DNA of 37,013 nucleotides, from positions 1-37,013 of the forward strand of contig DISD01000014.1 in NCBI GenBank assembly GCA_002435715.1, in the 5' to 3' direction. Below are positions 15,924 through 23,274 of this stretch, piece after piece; within the stretch, counting starts at the first letter, position 1; every line of letters begins with the position of its first letter. The notes below the pieces were generated by a model that searched no databases, was not told where the DNA came from, and was given only the letters and a program-made list of their open reading frames with translations. Source of the DNA: Rhodospirillaceae bacterium UBA6219 (GTDB lineage: Bacteria; Pseudomonadota; Alphaproteobacteria; Rhodospirillales; Magnetospirillaceae). The position numbers and the translations under genes were made by a program.

Positions 15924-16760
15924 TCAGGCGGAAACGCGGTTGATCTTGGAAAGCAGAGCGCCCAGGTCGGGCGGCTCGGTGGCGTCCAGGCGCCCGGAGC
16001 GATCCTTGGCGGGCAGTCCGTACGGATTGCCGGAGCGGCAGACCAGACGGCGCCCGTCGGCCTTCTCGTCCAGCAGCCAGTGGCCCTCGGCGTCCTTGGA
16101 GAACAGGTGCATGGAGATGACCTGATCGACGATGCCGGGCAGTTCGCGCCCCGCCTTCGATCCCTCCATCTGCGGCTGCCAGGTGGAGGCGTTGAACTCG
16201 TCGGTGACCTTCTCCAGCACACCGACGAAGATCACCGTCTTGGCCGGCGCATGCTGCAGGTGCTTCAGGGCCTGGATCACCTCGCGCCCGAGCAGGCCAT
16301 AGGCGCCGCGCACGTCGGGCTTGCCGGTGCGGTCGGAAAAGGCTTCCGGCTGCTGCTTGGCGAAGGCCATGGCCTGGCGGGTGAGATCGGTGATGGAATC
16401 GACGAACACCACCGGCATGGAGGCCAGGAACTCCTCGACCCCGGTCCCAGCATAGAGCGAGCGCACATGCTGGTGGTGCTGGGCGCTGTAATAGGCGTTG
16501 GGATCAACCGCCGGATCGGGGCCGCCGATCAGCACGGCGAGATCGCGGAAATCGCCGAAACTGCGCACCGGGATGCTGGCGCCGGGCCAGTCCTGCACCG
16601 ACTTCATGCCGGCCTCCAGATCCAGGCAGACGGTCTGGGCGGGCGGCAGGGTCTTCAGCAGCGAGGTCTTGCCGACGCCCGGCGGGCCGAAGATGGCCAC
16701 CGAGGTCTTGTTGCCGGCGGCGGACAGGCGCTCGTCGGCAGTAATGATGCGAACGGCCAT
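15924..16760 (-). CDS. Sak4-like RecA-type recombinase ATPase
   Basis: 278 residues. SVAIFGPPGVGKTSLLKTL is Walker A; VVFVDSITDLTRQAM is Walker B; the last third contains VIFVGVLEKVTDEF and the sensor-like QMEGSKAGRELPGIVDQV. This layout fits the short RecA-core ATPases of phages (Sak4, AAA_24), which promote single-strand annealing or exchange together with an SSB. The SSB-like gene follows immediately. Start ATG 16760. The upstream 99-bp gap contains a large inverted repeat. It is part of the minus-strand operon starting near 17566. Confidence 0.85.
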   Translation of the reverse strand: MAVRIITADERLSAAGNKTSVAIFGPPGVGKTSLLKTLPPAQTVCLDLEAGMKSVQDWPGASIPVRSFGDFRDLAVLIGGPDPAVDPNAYYSAQHHQHVRSLYAGTGVEEFLASMPVVFVDSITDLTRQAMAFAKQQPEAFSDRTGKPDVRGAYGLLGREVIQALKHLQHAPAKTVIFVGVLEKVTDEFNASTWQPQMEGSKAGRELPGIVDQVISMHLFSKDAEGHWLLDEKADGRRLVCRSGNPYGLPAKDRSGRLDATEPPDLGALLSKINRVSA

Positions 16761-16788
16761 GGGAATGGATCTCCAGTTCGGGACGGGG

Positions 16789-16856
16789 ACGGCGGGGCGT
16801 TGACCGGGCGCCGGAGGGGAACCTGCCCGCCCTTGCGGAACGGGCCGCCCCGCCGT
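16789..16856. repeat. Perfect 11-bp inverted repeat in the operon gap
   Basis: ACGGCGGGGCG (16789-16799) pairs with CGCCCCGCCGT (16846-16856); the 46-nt loop contains a further GGGCGCC dyad. It spans most of the only sizeable gap inside the recombination operon, just upstream of the Sak4-like gene. No T-run follows on the minus strand. It may be an RNA structure that partly ends transcription or protects the mRNA; the sequence alone does not decide. Confidence 0.45.
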
Positions 16857-16859
16857 GTC

Positions 16860-17339
16860 TCAGGGGCTGGTGGGCTTGAGCACGAAGGTCGGCTTGCCGG
16901 TCTTGACCGTGCGGGCCGCCTCGAAAGCGGTGCGGATGTGGACGGGCCAAGCGCCGTATTTGCGTTCCGAGACCTTGAAGGAGGTCTCGACGTACTCGCC
17001 CGGCTCGCCACCGCCCGTGCGGATGCGCTCGACGATGGCCGCCAGTTGCGTCTGATCCCACTCGACCTTCTTGGACAGATCGGCCACCACGGTGACGGCG
17101 CCGTCGTCGAAGCGAACGGTGCCGGTGTCCTTGCCTTCCACGCGGCGGTGTTCCGCCGCCAGGGTGCCGTATTTGCGCTCCAGGGCGCCGTCGAGCCAGT
17201 CCTTGGCGGCCTTGGCGCGACGCAGGTTCTCCTCGGCTTCTTCCTGCAACAGCGCCAGGGTCTCGCCGGACAGAGCGACGATCTCGCCGATGGGCATGCG
17301 GGCCAGGTCGGCCAGGCTGGGGCGGTTGGGGATGCTCAT
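16860..17339 (-). CDS. Prophage protein with coiled-coil N-terminus, unknown function
   Basis: 159 residues. The first 75 are helical and probably coiled-coil (ALSGETLALLQEEAEENLRRAKAAKDWLDGALERKYG). The rest is a mixed domain with VRFDDGAVTVVADLSKKVEWDQ and YVETSFKVSERKYGAWP. The start ATG 17339 overlaps the stop of the HTH gene. A longer frame to 17495 is a shadow of that gene. Similar proteins occur beside phage recombination genes, so an accessory recombination role is possible. I do not recognise a named family. Confidence 0.7.
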   Translation of the reverse strand: MSIPNRPSLADLARMPIGEIVALSGETLALLQEEAEENLRRAKAAKDWLDGALERKYGTLAAEHRRVEGKDTGTVRFDDGAVTVVADLSKKVEWDQTQLAAIVERIRTGGGEPGEYVETSFKVSERKYGAWPVHIRTAFEAARTVKTGKPTFVLKPTSP

Positions 17340-17566
17340 CGCGCCGCCTCCATGGAAACGCCGACCGACGCCGGCAGCATGGGGAGCGTGGAACTGTGGG
17401 TGCGTTCGGCCTCGTAAGCCTCCACGTCTTCCAACCGGTACACCACGCGTCCGCCGATCTTGAGGTAGCGCGGTCCCTGGCCCAGCCAGCGCCAACGCTC
17501 CAGCGTGCGCGGGCTGAGGCTCCAGCGGCGGGACAGTTCGATCTGGTTCAGGTGATGGGTGGTCAT
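17336..17566 (-). CDS. AlpA/MerR-like helix-turn-helix protein
   Basis: 76 residues. QIELSRRWSLSPRTLERWRWLGQGPRYLKIGGRVVYRLEDVEAYE is the winged-helix of the excisionase/AlpA type (HTH_17). Start ATG 17566 has GGAG 8 nt upstream; the ATG at 17578 lacks a ribosome site. It is the first gene of the long replication/recombination operon and lies directly downstream of the GGGGGAT array. It could control that operon or help excision with the serine recombinase. Both are inferences from fold and position. Confidence 0.8.
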   Translation of the reverse strand: MTTHHLNQIELSRRWSLSPRTLERWRWLGQGPRYLKIGGRVVYRLEDVEAYEAERTHSSTLPMLPASVGVSMEAAR

Positions 17567-17646
17567 CTTTCGCTCCATCGGAGTGGCGGAGGGAAAGATG
17601 GATGATTCCTGCGAACCCTGTCGTCAGGACCGCAGGAGGATCGTTG

Positions 17647-17754
17647 GGGGATAGAAACCGCTTGCCTGGGGGATAATCAGGGGGATCGTGAGGGGATGGT
17701 GATCCCCCCAGGGGTGCCCGAGCCCTTGAAGGCCGAGACTGTCAGATGGGGGAT
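17647..17754. repeat. Array of GGGGGAT words ahead of the recombination operon
   Basis: GGGG(G)AT occurs at 17646, 17668, 17680, 17692 and 17748, and inverted (GATCCCCCC) at 17701. Three copies are spaced 11-12 bp apart, about one helical turn. The array lies between the end of the winged-helix-like regulator gene (its stop codon falls in the last copy) and the first gene of the minus-strand recombination operon. A cooperative operator is the simplest reading. Apart from this array, the 17567-17753 gap has no gene. Confidence 0.55.
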
Positions 17755-18449
17755 CAAGGAATTGCCGGCAGTCGCAGGCGGTAGCGACCCTTGCCGTCGG
17801 ATTCGATCAGGCGGCGCCAGTTGGATTGCGATTTGAACGCATCGGACAGGCGGGTGCAGCCGGAGCCCGCCTGACGCAGCACAGCCTTGCCGACGCACCA
17901 ATGATCACCGGCCAAAGCCGCCTGGTGCAGCACCTTTACGATCCGGGCCTGCACGGGGCCGAGCGAGAAGGTCAGATCGCCCAATCGGATCTCGGTGTAA
18001 TCGTTGCTTTGGTGAAATACCGGTTGGCCGGATCGCCGCTCTCCCCGTACGAGACCGTGCAGCGCCTCCACCTGGTCCCGCTCGTTGCGCCGGACCACCA
18101 CGTCCACCAGTCGGACCAGGATGCGTCCACCAGGATCGGCCATGCGGCAATAATGGTTTGCCGGGGCGGCGAAATGCAGCACCTCGACGGCCCCGTCACG
18201 GAACAGGCGGAACAGGTCTTGTTCGGCCAAATCCTGAAAGCCGGTGAAGCAGGTGCGTTCAAGCACCATCGACCCCATCTCGCCGTTTCCCATCTCTTCG
18301 TAGCAGCCGAATTCGATGGGGGCGCCAAAAAGTCGAATGGACAACCGAAGCAATCCATTCTCGGCAAGATAGGCCAAGTCCCGGTGGGGCATCTGCCACC
18401 GCTCCTCAACTTCTTCGAGAGTGAAATATTCCTTGTCGATGAGGGACAT
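17754..18449 (-). CDS. Prophage regulator-like protein with N-terminal MerR-like and C-terminal winged-helix-like parts
   Basis: 231 residues. The N-terminus (YFTLEEVEERWQMPHRDLAYLAENGLL) resembles a MerR/HTH_17 recognition helix. The C-terminal about 80 residues (DLTFSLGPVQARIVKVLHQAALAGDHWCVGKAVLRQAGSGCTRLSDAFK...) look like a winged helix. The middle has no recognised domain. It is transcribed away from the CI-like repressor gene across a 105-bp switch region, the place of Cro or an early activator in lambdoid phages. No family name is certain. The direct-repeat array immediately downstream could be its target. Confidence 0.65.
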   Translation of the reverse strand: MSLIDKEYFTLEEVEERWQMPHRDLAYLAENGLLRLSIRLFGAPIEFGCYEEMGNGEMGSMVLERTCFTGFQDLAEQDLFRLFRDGAVEVLHFAAPANHYCRMADPGGRILVRLVDVVVRRNERDQVEALHGLVRGERRSGQPVFHQSNDYTEIRLGDLTFSLGPVQARIVKVLHQAALAGDHWCVGKAVLRQAGSGCTRLSDAFKSQSNWRRLIESDGKGRYRLRLPAIP

Positions 18450-18495
18450 GGATCGATGCTCTGACCTGTCGATGATCTTGTTATGTTCTATTCCC

Positions 18496-18524
18496 TTGAC
18501 CGTGCCTAATCAATCCCATTTAAT
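18496..18524 (+). promoter_or_regulatory. Promoter of the CI-like repressor, overlapping a divergent promoter
   Basis: TTGACC (18496-18501), a 17-bp spacer and TTTAAT (18519-18524) give a good plus-strand promoter 30 bp before the repressor ATG. On the minus strand TTGATT and TAGAAC with 17-bp spacing (about 18485-18512) overlap it and could drive the regulator at 18449. This is the probable lysogeny switch region. Operators are not obvious by eye. Confidence 0.55.
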
Positions 18525-18554
18525 CCGCGTGTCCTGGACCGATGGATGAGCCCC

Positions 18555-19223
18555 ATGAGCAGCAGCTTGGCAGAACGACTCCGCGCCAGAATCCGGCAGC
18601 TTGGCCTCCATGCGGGGCAAGTGGCTGAATTGGCGGGAGTTAACCGTTCCTTCCTCTATGACATCCTGCGGGGGCGCTCGGAGAACCCCAATCTGGAGCG
18701 GCTGGACCTGGTCGCTGGGGTGCTCAAGGTGGACCGCAACTGGCTGCTCCACGGCATGGGTGACGTGGAGGGTGAGGCCCCAATCCTGGACAATCCCGAC
18801 GATGCATTCGTTGCCATCGCCTCGGTCGCGGTGAAGCCCGCCATGGGTGGCGGTGCCGTGGTCGAAGATCTGGTCCCCCAGGGGCGGCCCTATCATTTCC
18901 AGAAAGCCTGGATTAAACAGAGCCTGCGCGCCGACCCGGCCAACCTCCGCATCATGCATGTGGAGGGCGACAGCATGATCCCCACCTTGCGTAGCGGCGA
19001 CATCGTCCTGGTCGATCTCGGCCGGCGTTCGCCGACACCGCCGGGGATCTTCGTTCTCTACGACGGCATGGGGCTGGTGGCCAAGCGCCTGGAGCACATC
19101 GCCAACAGTGAACCGCCCCGCGTGCGGATCATCTCCGACAATTCCTTCTATTCCCCCTACGAATGCACCTGCGATGAAATCAATATCGTCGGGCGCATCC
19201 GCTGGTTTGCGCGTGAGTTGTAG
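18555..19223 (+). CDS. CI/LexA-type phage repressor (XRE HTH plus S24 peptidase)
   Basis: 222 residues. Residues 5-60 are an XRE helix-turn-helix (QVAELAGVNRSFLYDILRG). Residues 110-220 are an S24 peptidase with catalytic Ser140 (VEGDSMIPTLRSGDIVLVD) and Lys177 (VAKRLEHI). Such repressors cleave themselves when RecA filaments form, inducing the prophage. A candidate cleavage region is AMGGGAVVED (about 96-105). ATG 18555 with GGATGAG upstream is chosen; ATG 18546 is also possible. It faces the minus-strand regulator and precedes the integration cassette. Confidence 0.88.
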   Translation: MSSSLAERLRARIRQLGLHAGQVAELAGVNRSFLYDILRGRSENPNLERLDLVAGVLKVDRNWLLHGMGDVEGEAPILDNPDDAFVAIASVAVKPAMGGGAVVEDLVPQGRPYHFQKAWIKQSLRADPANLRIMHVEGDSMIPTLRSGDIVLVDLGRRSPTPPGIFVLYDGMGLVAKRLEHIANSEPPRVRIISDNSFYSPYECTCDEINIVGRIRWFAREL

Positions 19224-19340
19224 GTCGGGCATGGCAAAGAACGGCTTTTCGCTCGATCACTCGTTGTTTCCTTTGTTTTCTATATGGTACGACATCGGAA
19301 TGATCTGACTTCCAAGTGGCTGTTTTTAATGCCTACCTTG

Positions 19341-19368
19341 CCGACCAGTTGTTCTCTCGAACTGTCGG
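19341..19368 (+). promoter_or_regulatory. Hairpin ahead of the integration cassette
   Basis: CCGACCAGTT (19341-19350) and AACTGTCGG (19360-19368) pair except for one bulged C, ending 6 bp before the ATG at 19375. It could be an operator or hide the ribosome site of the first small gene. The 19224-19374 gap otherwise contains an AT-rich stretch (about 19263-19300) that may hold the promoter, but no clean -35/-10 pair. Confidence 0.35.
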
Positions 19369-19374
19369 TACGTC

Positions 19375-19575
19375 ATGTCCATCGCCCTTTCTCCCAAACG
19401 CATGAGCGCCGCCGAGCGGCTTGACGAAATCGCCGGAATTCTGGCAGCCGGTGCCATCCGGCTCATGGCCAGGAAGTCCAGTCGTTTATCTGCTGACGGC
19501 GGAGACAGTTCCGTCGACTTCACCGCTCACCAGAGCGTGTATGGCGAGGTAATCAACCGCAGGGTTTCCCGCTGA
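19375..19575 (+). CDS. Small protein of the DUF2924/recombinase cassette
   Basis: 66 residues, or 57 if it starts at ATG 19402 (MSAAERLDEIAGILAAGAIRL). The C-terminal part SADGGDSSVDFTAHQSVYG is typical, as I recall, of the small open frame regularly found before DUF2924 genes. Its stop overlaps the DUF2924 start (TGATG), so it is translationally coupled. No biochemical function is known to me. Confidence 0.65.
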   Translation: MSIALSPKRMSAAERLDEIAGILAAGAIRLMARKSSRLSADGGDSSVDFTAHQSVYGEVINRRVSR

Positions 19576-20024
19576 TGACGAACACCATCCTCACCCAGGT
19601 GGCCGAATTGCCCACCTTGCCGACGCCCAGGCTGAAGGCCATGTGGCGCGAATTGACCGGCACCGAACCGCCGCCCTACAACCGTACTTTCCTGGTCAAG
19701 CGCCTGGCCTACCGGATTCAAGAACTGGCCTTTGGCGGGCTTTCGGTGAAGGCTGAGCGCCGACTCGATGATCTGATCGAGGAACTGGACGGCAAGAAAA
19801 AGCCGAAGCCCAAGGACATGGCCGCCCCGGTCGCGGGCACCAAGCTGATCCGCGAATGGCAGGGGGTACTGCATGAGGTGACTGCGCTGGCCAAAGGGTT
19901 TGAATGGCAGGGGCGCCGCTACCAGAGTCTGTCTGCGGTCGCCCGCGCCATCACCGGTACCCGCTGGAACGGGCCGCTGTTTTTCGGCCTGCGCAAGCAC
20001 GGTAAGTTGGAGGGCAGCAGATGA
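19575..20024 (+). CDS. DUF2924 protein of the serine-recombinase cassette
   Basis: 149 residues. LPTLPTPRLKAMWRELTGTEPPPYNRTFLVKRLAYRIQELAFGGLS is the DUF2924 signature. It is followed by a Lys-rich linker (ELDGKKKPKPK) and a C-terminal module with WQGRRYQSLSAVARAITGTRWNGPLFFGL, which resembles a small DNA-binding domain. Genes of this family sit directly before large serine recombinases in alphaproteobacterial mobile elements, and here the recombinase ATG overlaps its stop. It is probably an accessory factor for integration or excision; that role is inferred from context. Confidence 0.88.
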   Translation: MTNTILTQVAELPTLPTPRLKAMWRELTGTEPPPYNRTFLVKRLAYRIQELAFGGLSVKAERRLDDLIEELDGKKKPKPKDMAAPVAGTKLIREWQGVLHEVTALAKGFEWQGRRYQSLSAVARAITGTRWNGPLFFGLRKHGKLEGSR

Positions 20025-21361
20025 CCGCCGCCAAGCCCCTGCGCAAGGTCCGCTGCGCCATCTACACCCGCAAGTCCTCGGAAGAGGGCTTGGACATGGA
20101 GTTCAACAGCCTCGACGCCCAGCGGGAATCCTGCGCCGCCTACATCGCCAGCCAGAAGGCCGAGGGCTGGGTGCCGGTGCCCGACCATTACGATGACGGC
20201 GGCTTCTCCGGCGGCAACCTGGAACGCCCGGCGCTGAAACGCCTGCTGGCCGACATCGAGGCCGGTTTGGTCGACGTGGTGGTGGTCTACAAGATCGACC
20301 GCCTCAGCCGCTCGCTGATGGATTTCTCCAAGTTGGTCGAGGTGTTCGACCGCAACGGCGTCACCTTCGTCTCGGTCACCCAGTCGTTCAACACCACCAC
20401 CTCCATGGGGCGGCTGACGCTGAACATTCTGCTGTCCTTCGCCCAGTTCGAGCGCGAGGTGATCGGCGAGCGCATCCGCGACAAATTCGCGGCCTCGCGC
20501 AAGAAGGGCATGTGGATGGGTGGCGTGCCGCCGCTCGGCTATGACGTGGTCGCCCGAAAGCTGGTGGTGAACGCCGCCGAGGCCGATCTGGTCCGTCACA
20601 TCTTCCGCCGCTTCCTTCAGGTCGGTTCCGCTACCCTGCTGGTCAAGGAACTGAACGCCGCCGGCCATTGCACCAAATCCTGGATCACCCAGGACGGCAA
20701 GGAACGCCAGGGCGTGCCGTTCACCAAGAATTTCCTCTACAAAATGCTGGAGAACCGGGTCTATCTGGGCGAGGCCGTCCACAAGGGCGTCGCCCATCCC
20801 GGCGAGCACGAAGCCATAATCGACCGCACGACGTGGGAACGGGTCGAGGCGGTGAAGGCCGACAATGCCCCTCGGAAACGTGCCGCCGCTGCCCGCGCCA
20901 CTACCCCGGCGCCGCTCAAGGGGCTGGTGATCTGCGCCCATTGCGGCCGGACCATGACGCCGACCCATGCGCGCAAGAAGGGGCGGCTGTACCGGTATTA
21001 TACCTGCATGAAGGCGATCAACGCCGGCCACGATTCCTGCACGGTGCGCAGCATTGCCGCAGGTGAGATCGAGGCGGCGGTGATCGGACAGGTTCGCGGC
21101 CTGCTGCGCGCCCCCGAGATCCGGGCGCGGGCGGAACGGATGGCGCCTCAGATCGCCCCACCCGATCTGCATTCCGCGCTCGACCGCTTCGAGGCGGTGT
21201 GGGATGAGCTTTTTCCCGCCGAACAGGCCCGCCTCCTCCAGTTGCTGGTGGAGCAGGTGAGCATTTCCCCCGATGGGGCGGACTTGCGCCTACGGGCCGA
21301 GGGGCTGGCCAGCGTCGTCGCCGACATCACCGCCCAGGTTGGTGATCGGAGCGCGGCATGA
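20021..21361 (+). CDS. Large serine recombinase (phage integrase)
   Basis: 446 residues. The N-terminal resolvase domain (1-150) has the catalytic Ser19 in AIYTRKSSEEG and arginines in YKIDRLSRSLMDF. A recombinase domain follows (about 175-290), then a zinc beta-ribbon with CAHCGRTMTPTH ... YYTCMKA...C. It would integrate and excise the prophage by cutting attachment sites with a serine-linked intermediate. It is smaller than phiC31-type enzymes and lacks a long coiled-coil C-terminus. Overlaps both neighbours (start ATGA in DUF2924; stop in the 21358 gene). Confidence 0.92.
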   Translation: MTAAKPLRKVRCAIYTRKSSEEGLDMEFNSLDAQRESCAAYIASQKAEGWVPVPDHYDDGGFSGGNLERPALKRLLADIEAGLVDVVVVYKIDRLSRSLMDFSKLVEVFDRNGVTFVSVTQSFNTTTSMGRLTLNILLSFAQFEREVIGERIRDKFAASRKKGMWMGGVPPLGYDVVARKLVVNAAEADLVRHIFRRFLQVGSATLLVKELNAAGHCTKSWITQDGKERQGVPFTKNFLYKMLENRVYLGEAVHKGVAHPGEHEAIIDRTTWERVEAVKADNAPRKRAAAARATTPAPLKGLVICAHCGRTMTPTHARKKGRLYRYYTCMKAINAGHDSCTVRSIAAGEIEAAVIGQVRGLLRAPEIRARAERMAPQIAPPDLHSALDRFEAVWDELFPAEQARLLQLLVEQVSISPDGADLRLRAEGLASVVADITAQVGDRSAA

Positions 21362-21759
21362 GCGGCGTCAGCATCGACACCTTCACCGTCCGGGTGCCGC
21401 TGACGCTGAAGCGGCACGGTGGCCGCAAGCTTGTGATCGTGCCCGACGCGGGCGGCGTCCCGGAACGCCCTTGCGCCACCCCCGACGACACCCTGCTGAA
21501 GGCGTTGACTCGAGCATACCGCTGGAAACGGCTGCTGGAGTCGGGGCAGGTGCGTTCGCTGAACGAACTGGCCGAGGCCGAGAAGATCAACCCGTCCTAC
21601 CTCAGCCGCATCTACCGCCTGACCCTGCTGGCGCCCGACATCGTCGAGGCCATTCTCGACGGGCGACAGTCACGAACCTTGCAACTAGCCGATCTTATGG
21701 ACGAGATGCCGGTGGAGTGGGAGCGACAGCGGAGGATGCTCGATATTAAAAATAAATAG
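21358..21759 (+). CDS. HTH protein at the end of the integration cassette
   Basis: 133 residues. The second half, SLNELAEAEKINPSYLSRIYRLTLLAPDIVEAILDGRQ, is a helix-turn-helix like those of ParB/KorB-type or recombinase-associated proteins. The first half (FTVRVPLTLKRHGGRKLVIVPD) is a short beta-rich region. ATG 21358 overlaps the recombinase stop. It is found repeatedly after DUF2924-linked recombinases and may be the directionality or accessory factor. That role is an inference. Confidence 0.75.
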   Translation: MSGVSIDTFTVRVPLTLKRHGGRKLVIVPDAGGVPERPCATPDDTLLKALTRAYRWKRLLESGQVRSLNELAEAEKINPSYLSRIYRLTLLAPDIVEAILDGRQSRTLQLADLMDEMPVEWERQRRMLDIKNK

Positions 21760-21867
21760 GGGGTAGTCTTGGTTTTTTTCTGAAAAAACATACGGAAATG
21801 AATTTAATTTCAATAAAACACTATATTAATACATGCAATTCCTTACGTATCAGAATATTATTGCTTA
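21760..21867. other. AT-rich junction, likely right end of the prophage
   Basis: Between the last integration gene and the convergent host diguanylate cyclase lie 108 bp of strikingly AT-rich DNA (AATTTAATTTCAATAAAACACTATATTAATAC...). The surroundings are GC-rich. A TTTTTTCTGAAAAAA palindrome-like stretch at its start could end transcription. An attachment site is expected here, but the left end is outside the window, so no repeat pair can be compared. Confidence 0.4.
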
Positions 21868-23067
21868 TTAAATGCGATGGACTGTGCTGATAATGCTGGA
21901 CTCCTTCCCATCAAATAAGACGGTTTTATCGCCGATGCGGCACCTGTTTCTCCCTTCCGACTTCGCGGCATACATCCGCCGGTCGGCTTTGTCGATCAAC
22001 GCCTGCCAGCTTTCACACCGGTCAAGCCGCCGTTCCGCTACGCCGATGCTGACCGTCACCGGCAGTGTGTCGGGCGTCTTTCCGATACCCGAGGCGCGAA
22101 TCCGTCCAAGAATCTGACGGAAACCGTCCGCCTCTGAATTGGGAAGGATCATCAAGAATTCTTCGCCGCCCCACCGGACAAGTTGGTCGCTCTGGCGAAG
22201 GCAATCCTTCAGCGCGGCCGCAGCCATGCACAAGACCTTGTCGCCAGTCTCGTGCCCGAAGGTGTCGTTGATGCGCTTGAAATGGTCGATGTCGGCGAAG
22301 GTAACCGTCAGAGGCTGATTTGCACGGGAGGCGATCTGGAAATGCAAATCAAGCGTCTCGCAGCCTGACCGCCTGGTGAAAGCCCCCGTAAGCGGGTCGT
22401 GGCTGGCTTGCGCCACCAAGGTGACCATGTAGCCAAGTTGGCCCATGCAGGACAGCCCAGAAACCCCGATCAGCAAAGCGACTAGCCACAAGCTTTTCAC
22501 GATCTCGGGCATCGATGCACCCGGCCCCATGACCATTCCCGCCAGCGTAACCACAGCGACTGCAATGGACGCCGCAGCCACTTCCAGCAAGGTCAAGGGG
22601 AAAAGGCTGAGACCGGCAAGAACGACCAACGGCAACAGGGAATAGGCGTGCAGGGCGATATCCAATGCATTGCCGCCTTCCAATCCCTCAAGGACAGGAA
22701 TCGACGCCAGATAGAAGACAGGCGGGACGGCCAAGAATGTCAGTAGGCGAACGGAGGCGGAGAAGAAGGTAGGCACTGTTCCACCCCTTCTTCCGAAAGC
22801 CAGCACGGAGAATACGATCGTAGAAACAAACCGCAATATCGCCATCTGCTGCCACACGGGCGTGGCGAAGACAAGGAAATCCACCACGATCCAGGCTGGA
22901 GTAAGGACGGCGAATATGGCCGCAAGCATACGGACGCGGCCAAGGATGATCTTCGCACGGTGGCGTCGGACATGCTCGGGATGGGCGGCGGGCGTCAGAA
23001 GCTCGAGGAATTCCTCGGACCGGAGCCATTTGACTAATTGTGGCCAGTTCAGCGATTCATCCGACAT
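21868..23067 (-). CDS. Membrane diguanylate cyclase (GGDEF)
   Basis: 399 residues. The N-terminal about 220 residues contain roughly six hydrophobic segments (e.g. FLAVPPVFYLASIPVL, LLPLVVLAGLSLFPLTLL), forming a MASE-like membrane sensor. The C-terminal GGDEF domain has VTFADIDHFKRINDTFGHE and the active-site GGEEF, so it should make c-di-GMP. RQSD five residues before it is an inhibitory I-site (RxxD). ATG 23067 is preceded by AAGGG; a TTG at 23088 is less likely. It is the last gene of the signalling island, convergent with the prophage integration cassette. Confidence 0.9.
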   Translation of the reverse strand: MSDESLNWPQLVKWLRSEEFLELLTPAAHPEHVRRHRAKIILGRVRMLAAIFAVLTPAWIVVDFLVFATPVWQQMAILRFVSTIVFSVLAFGRRGGTVPTFFSASVRLLTFLAVPPVFYLASIPVLEGLEGGNALDIALHAYSLLPLVVLAGLSLFPLTLLEVAAASIAVAVVTLAGMVMGPGASMPEIVKSLWLVALLIGVSGLSCMGQLGYMVTLVAQASHDPLTGAFTRRSGCETLDLHFQIASRANQPLTVTFADIDHFKRINDTFGHETGDKVLCMAAAALKDCLRQSDQLVRWGGEEFLMILPNSEADGFRQILGRIRASGIGKTPDTLPVTVSIGVAERRLDRCESWQALIDKADRRMYAAKSEGRNRCRIGDKTVLFDGKESSIISTVHRI

Positions 23068-23099
23068 GATGCCCTTGGCCCGTGTCAATTTGATTAGGA

Positions 23100-23139
23100 G
23101 GGCGGCGTCCTGTGGGGTTTTAGGGAGGGGACGCCGCCC
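23100..23139. repeat. Perfect 11-bp inverted repeat in the GGDEF gene leader
   Basis: GGGCGGCGTCC (23100-23110) pairs with GGACGCCGCCC (23129-23139) across an 18-nt loop. On the minus strand it lies between the hemerythrin-fusion gene and the cyclase gene, 33 nt before the cyclase ATG, with no T-run. It may be a terminator-like or attenuating hairpin. The remaining bases of the 23068-23274 gap show no gene. Confidence 0.45.
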
Positions 23140-23274
23140 AGGCGCACGACATATGGGGGATGTCGCGGCCTATGTTGTAAGTATGGCAAAAATGATGGGA
23201 CAGGAATAGTGCGGAGAGTAAATGAACAATCATTCGCAGGAGCAAGGCTGCATGTCTGCCGACGAATGATAATG

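Noticed and set aside
14508..17417. 969-codon plus-strand frame across the replication operon
   Set aside because: Runs antisense through seven well-supported genes; it is a GC-rich artefact despite its length.
21760..21867. Definite right attachment site
   Set aside because: Without the left end or an empty site no direct repeat can be compared, so only a probable junction is reported.
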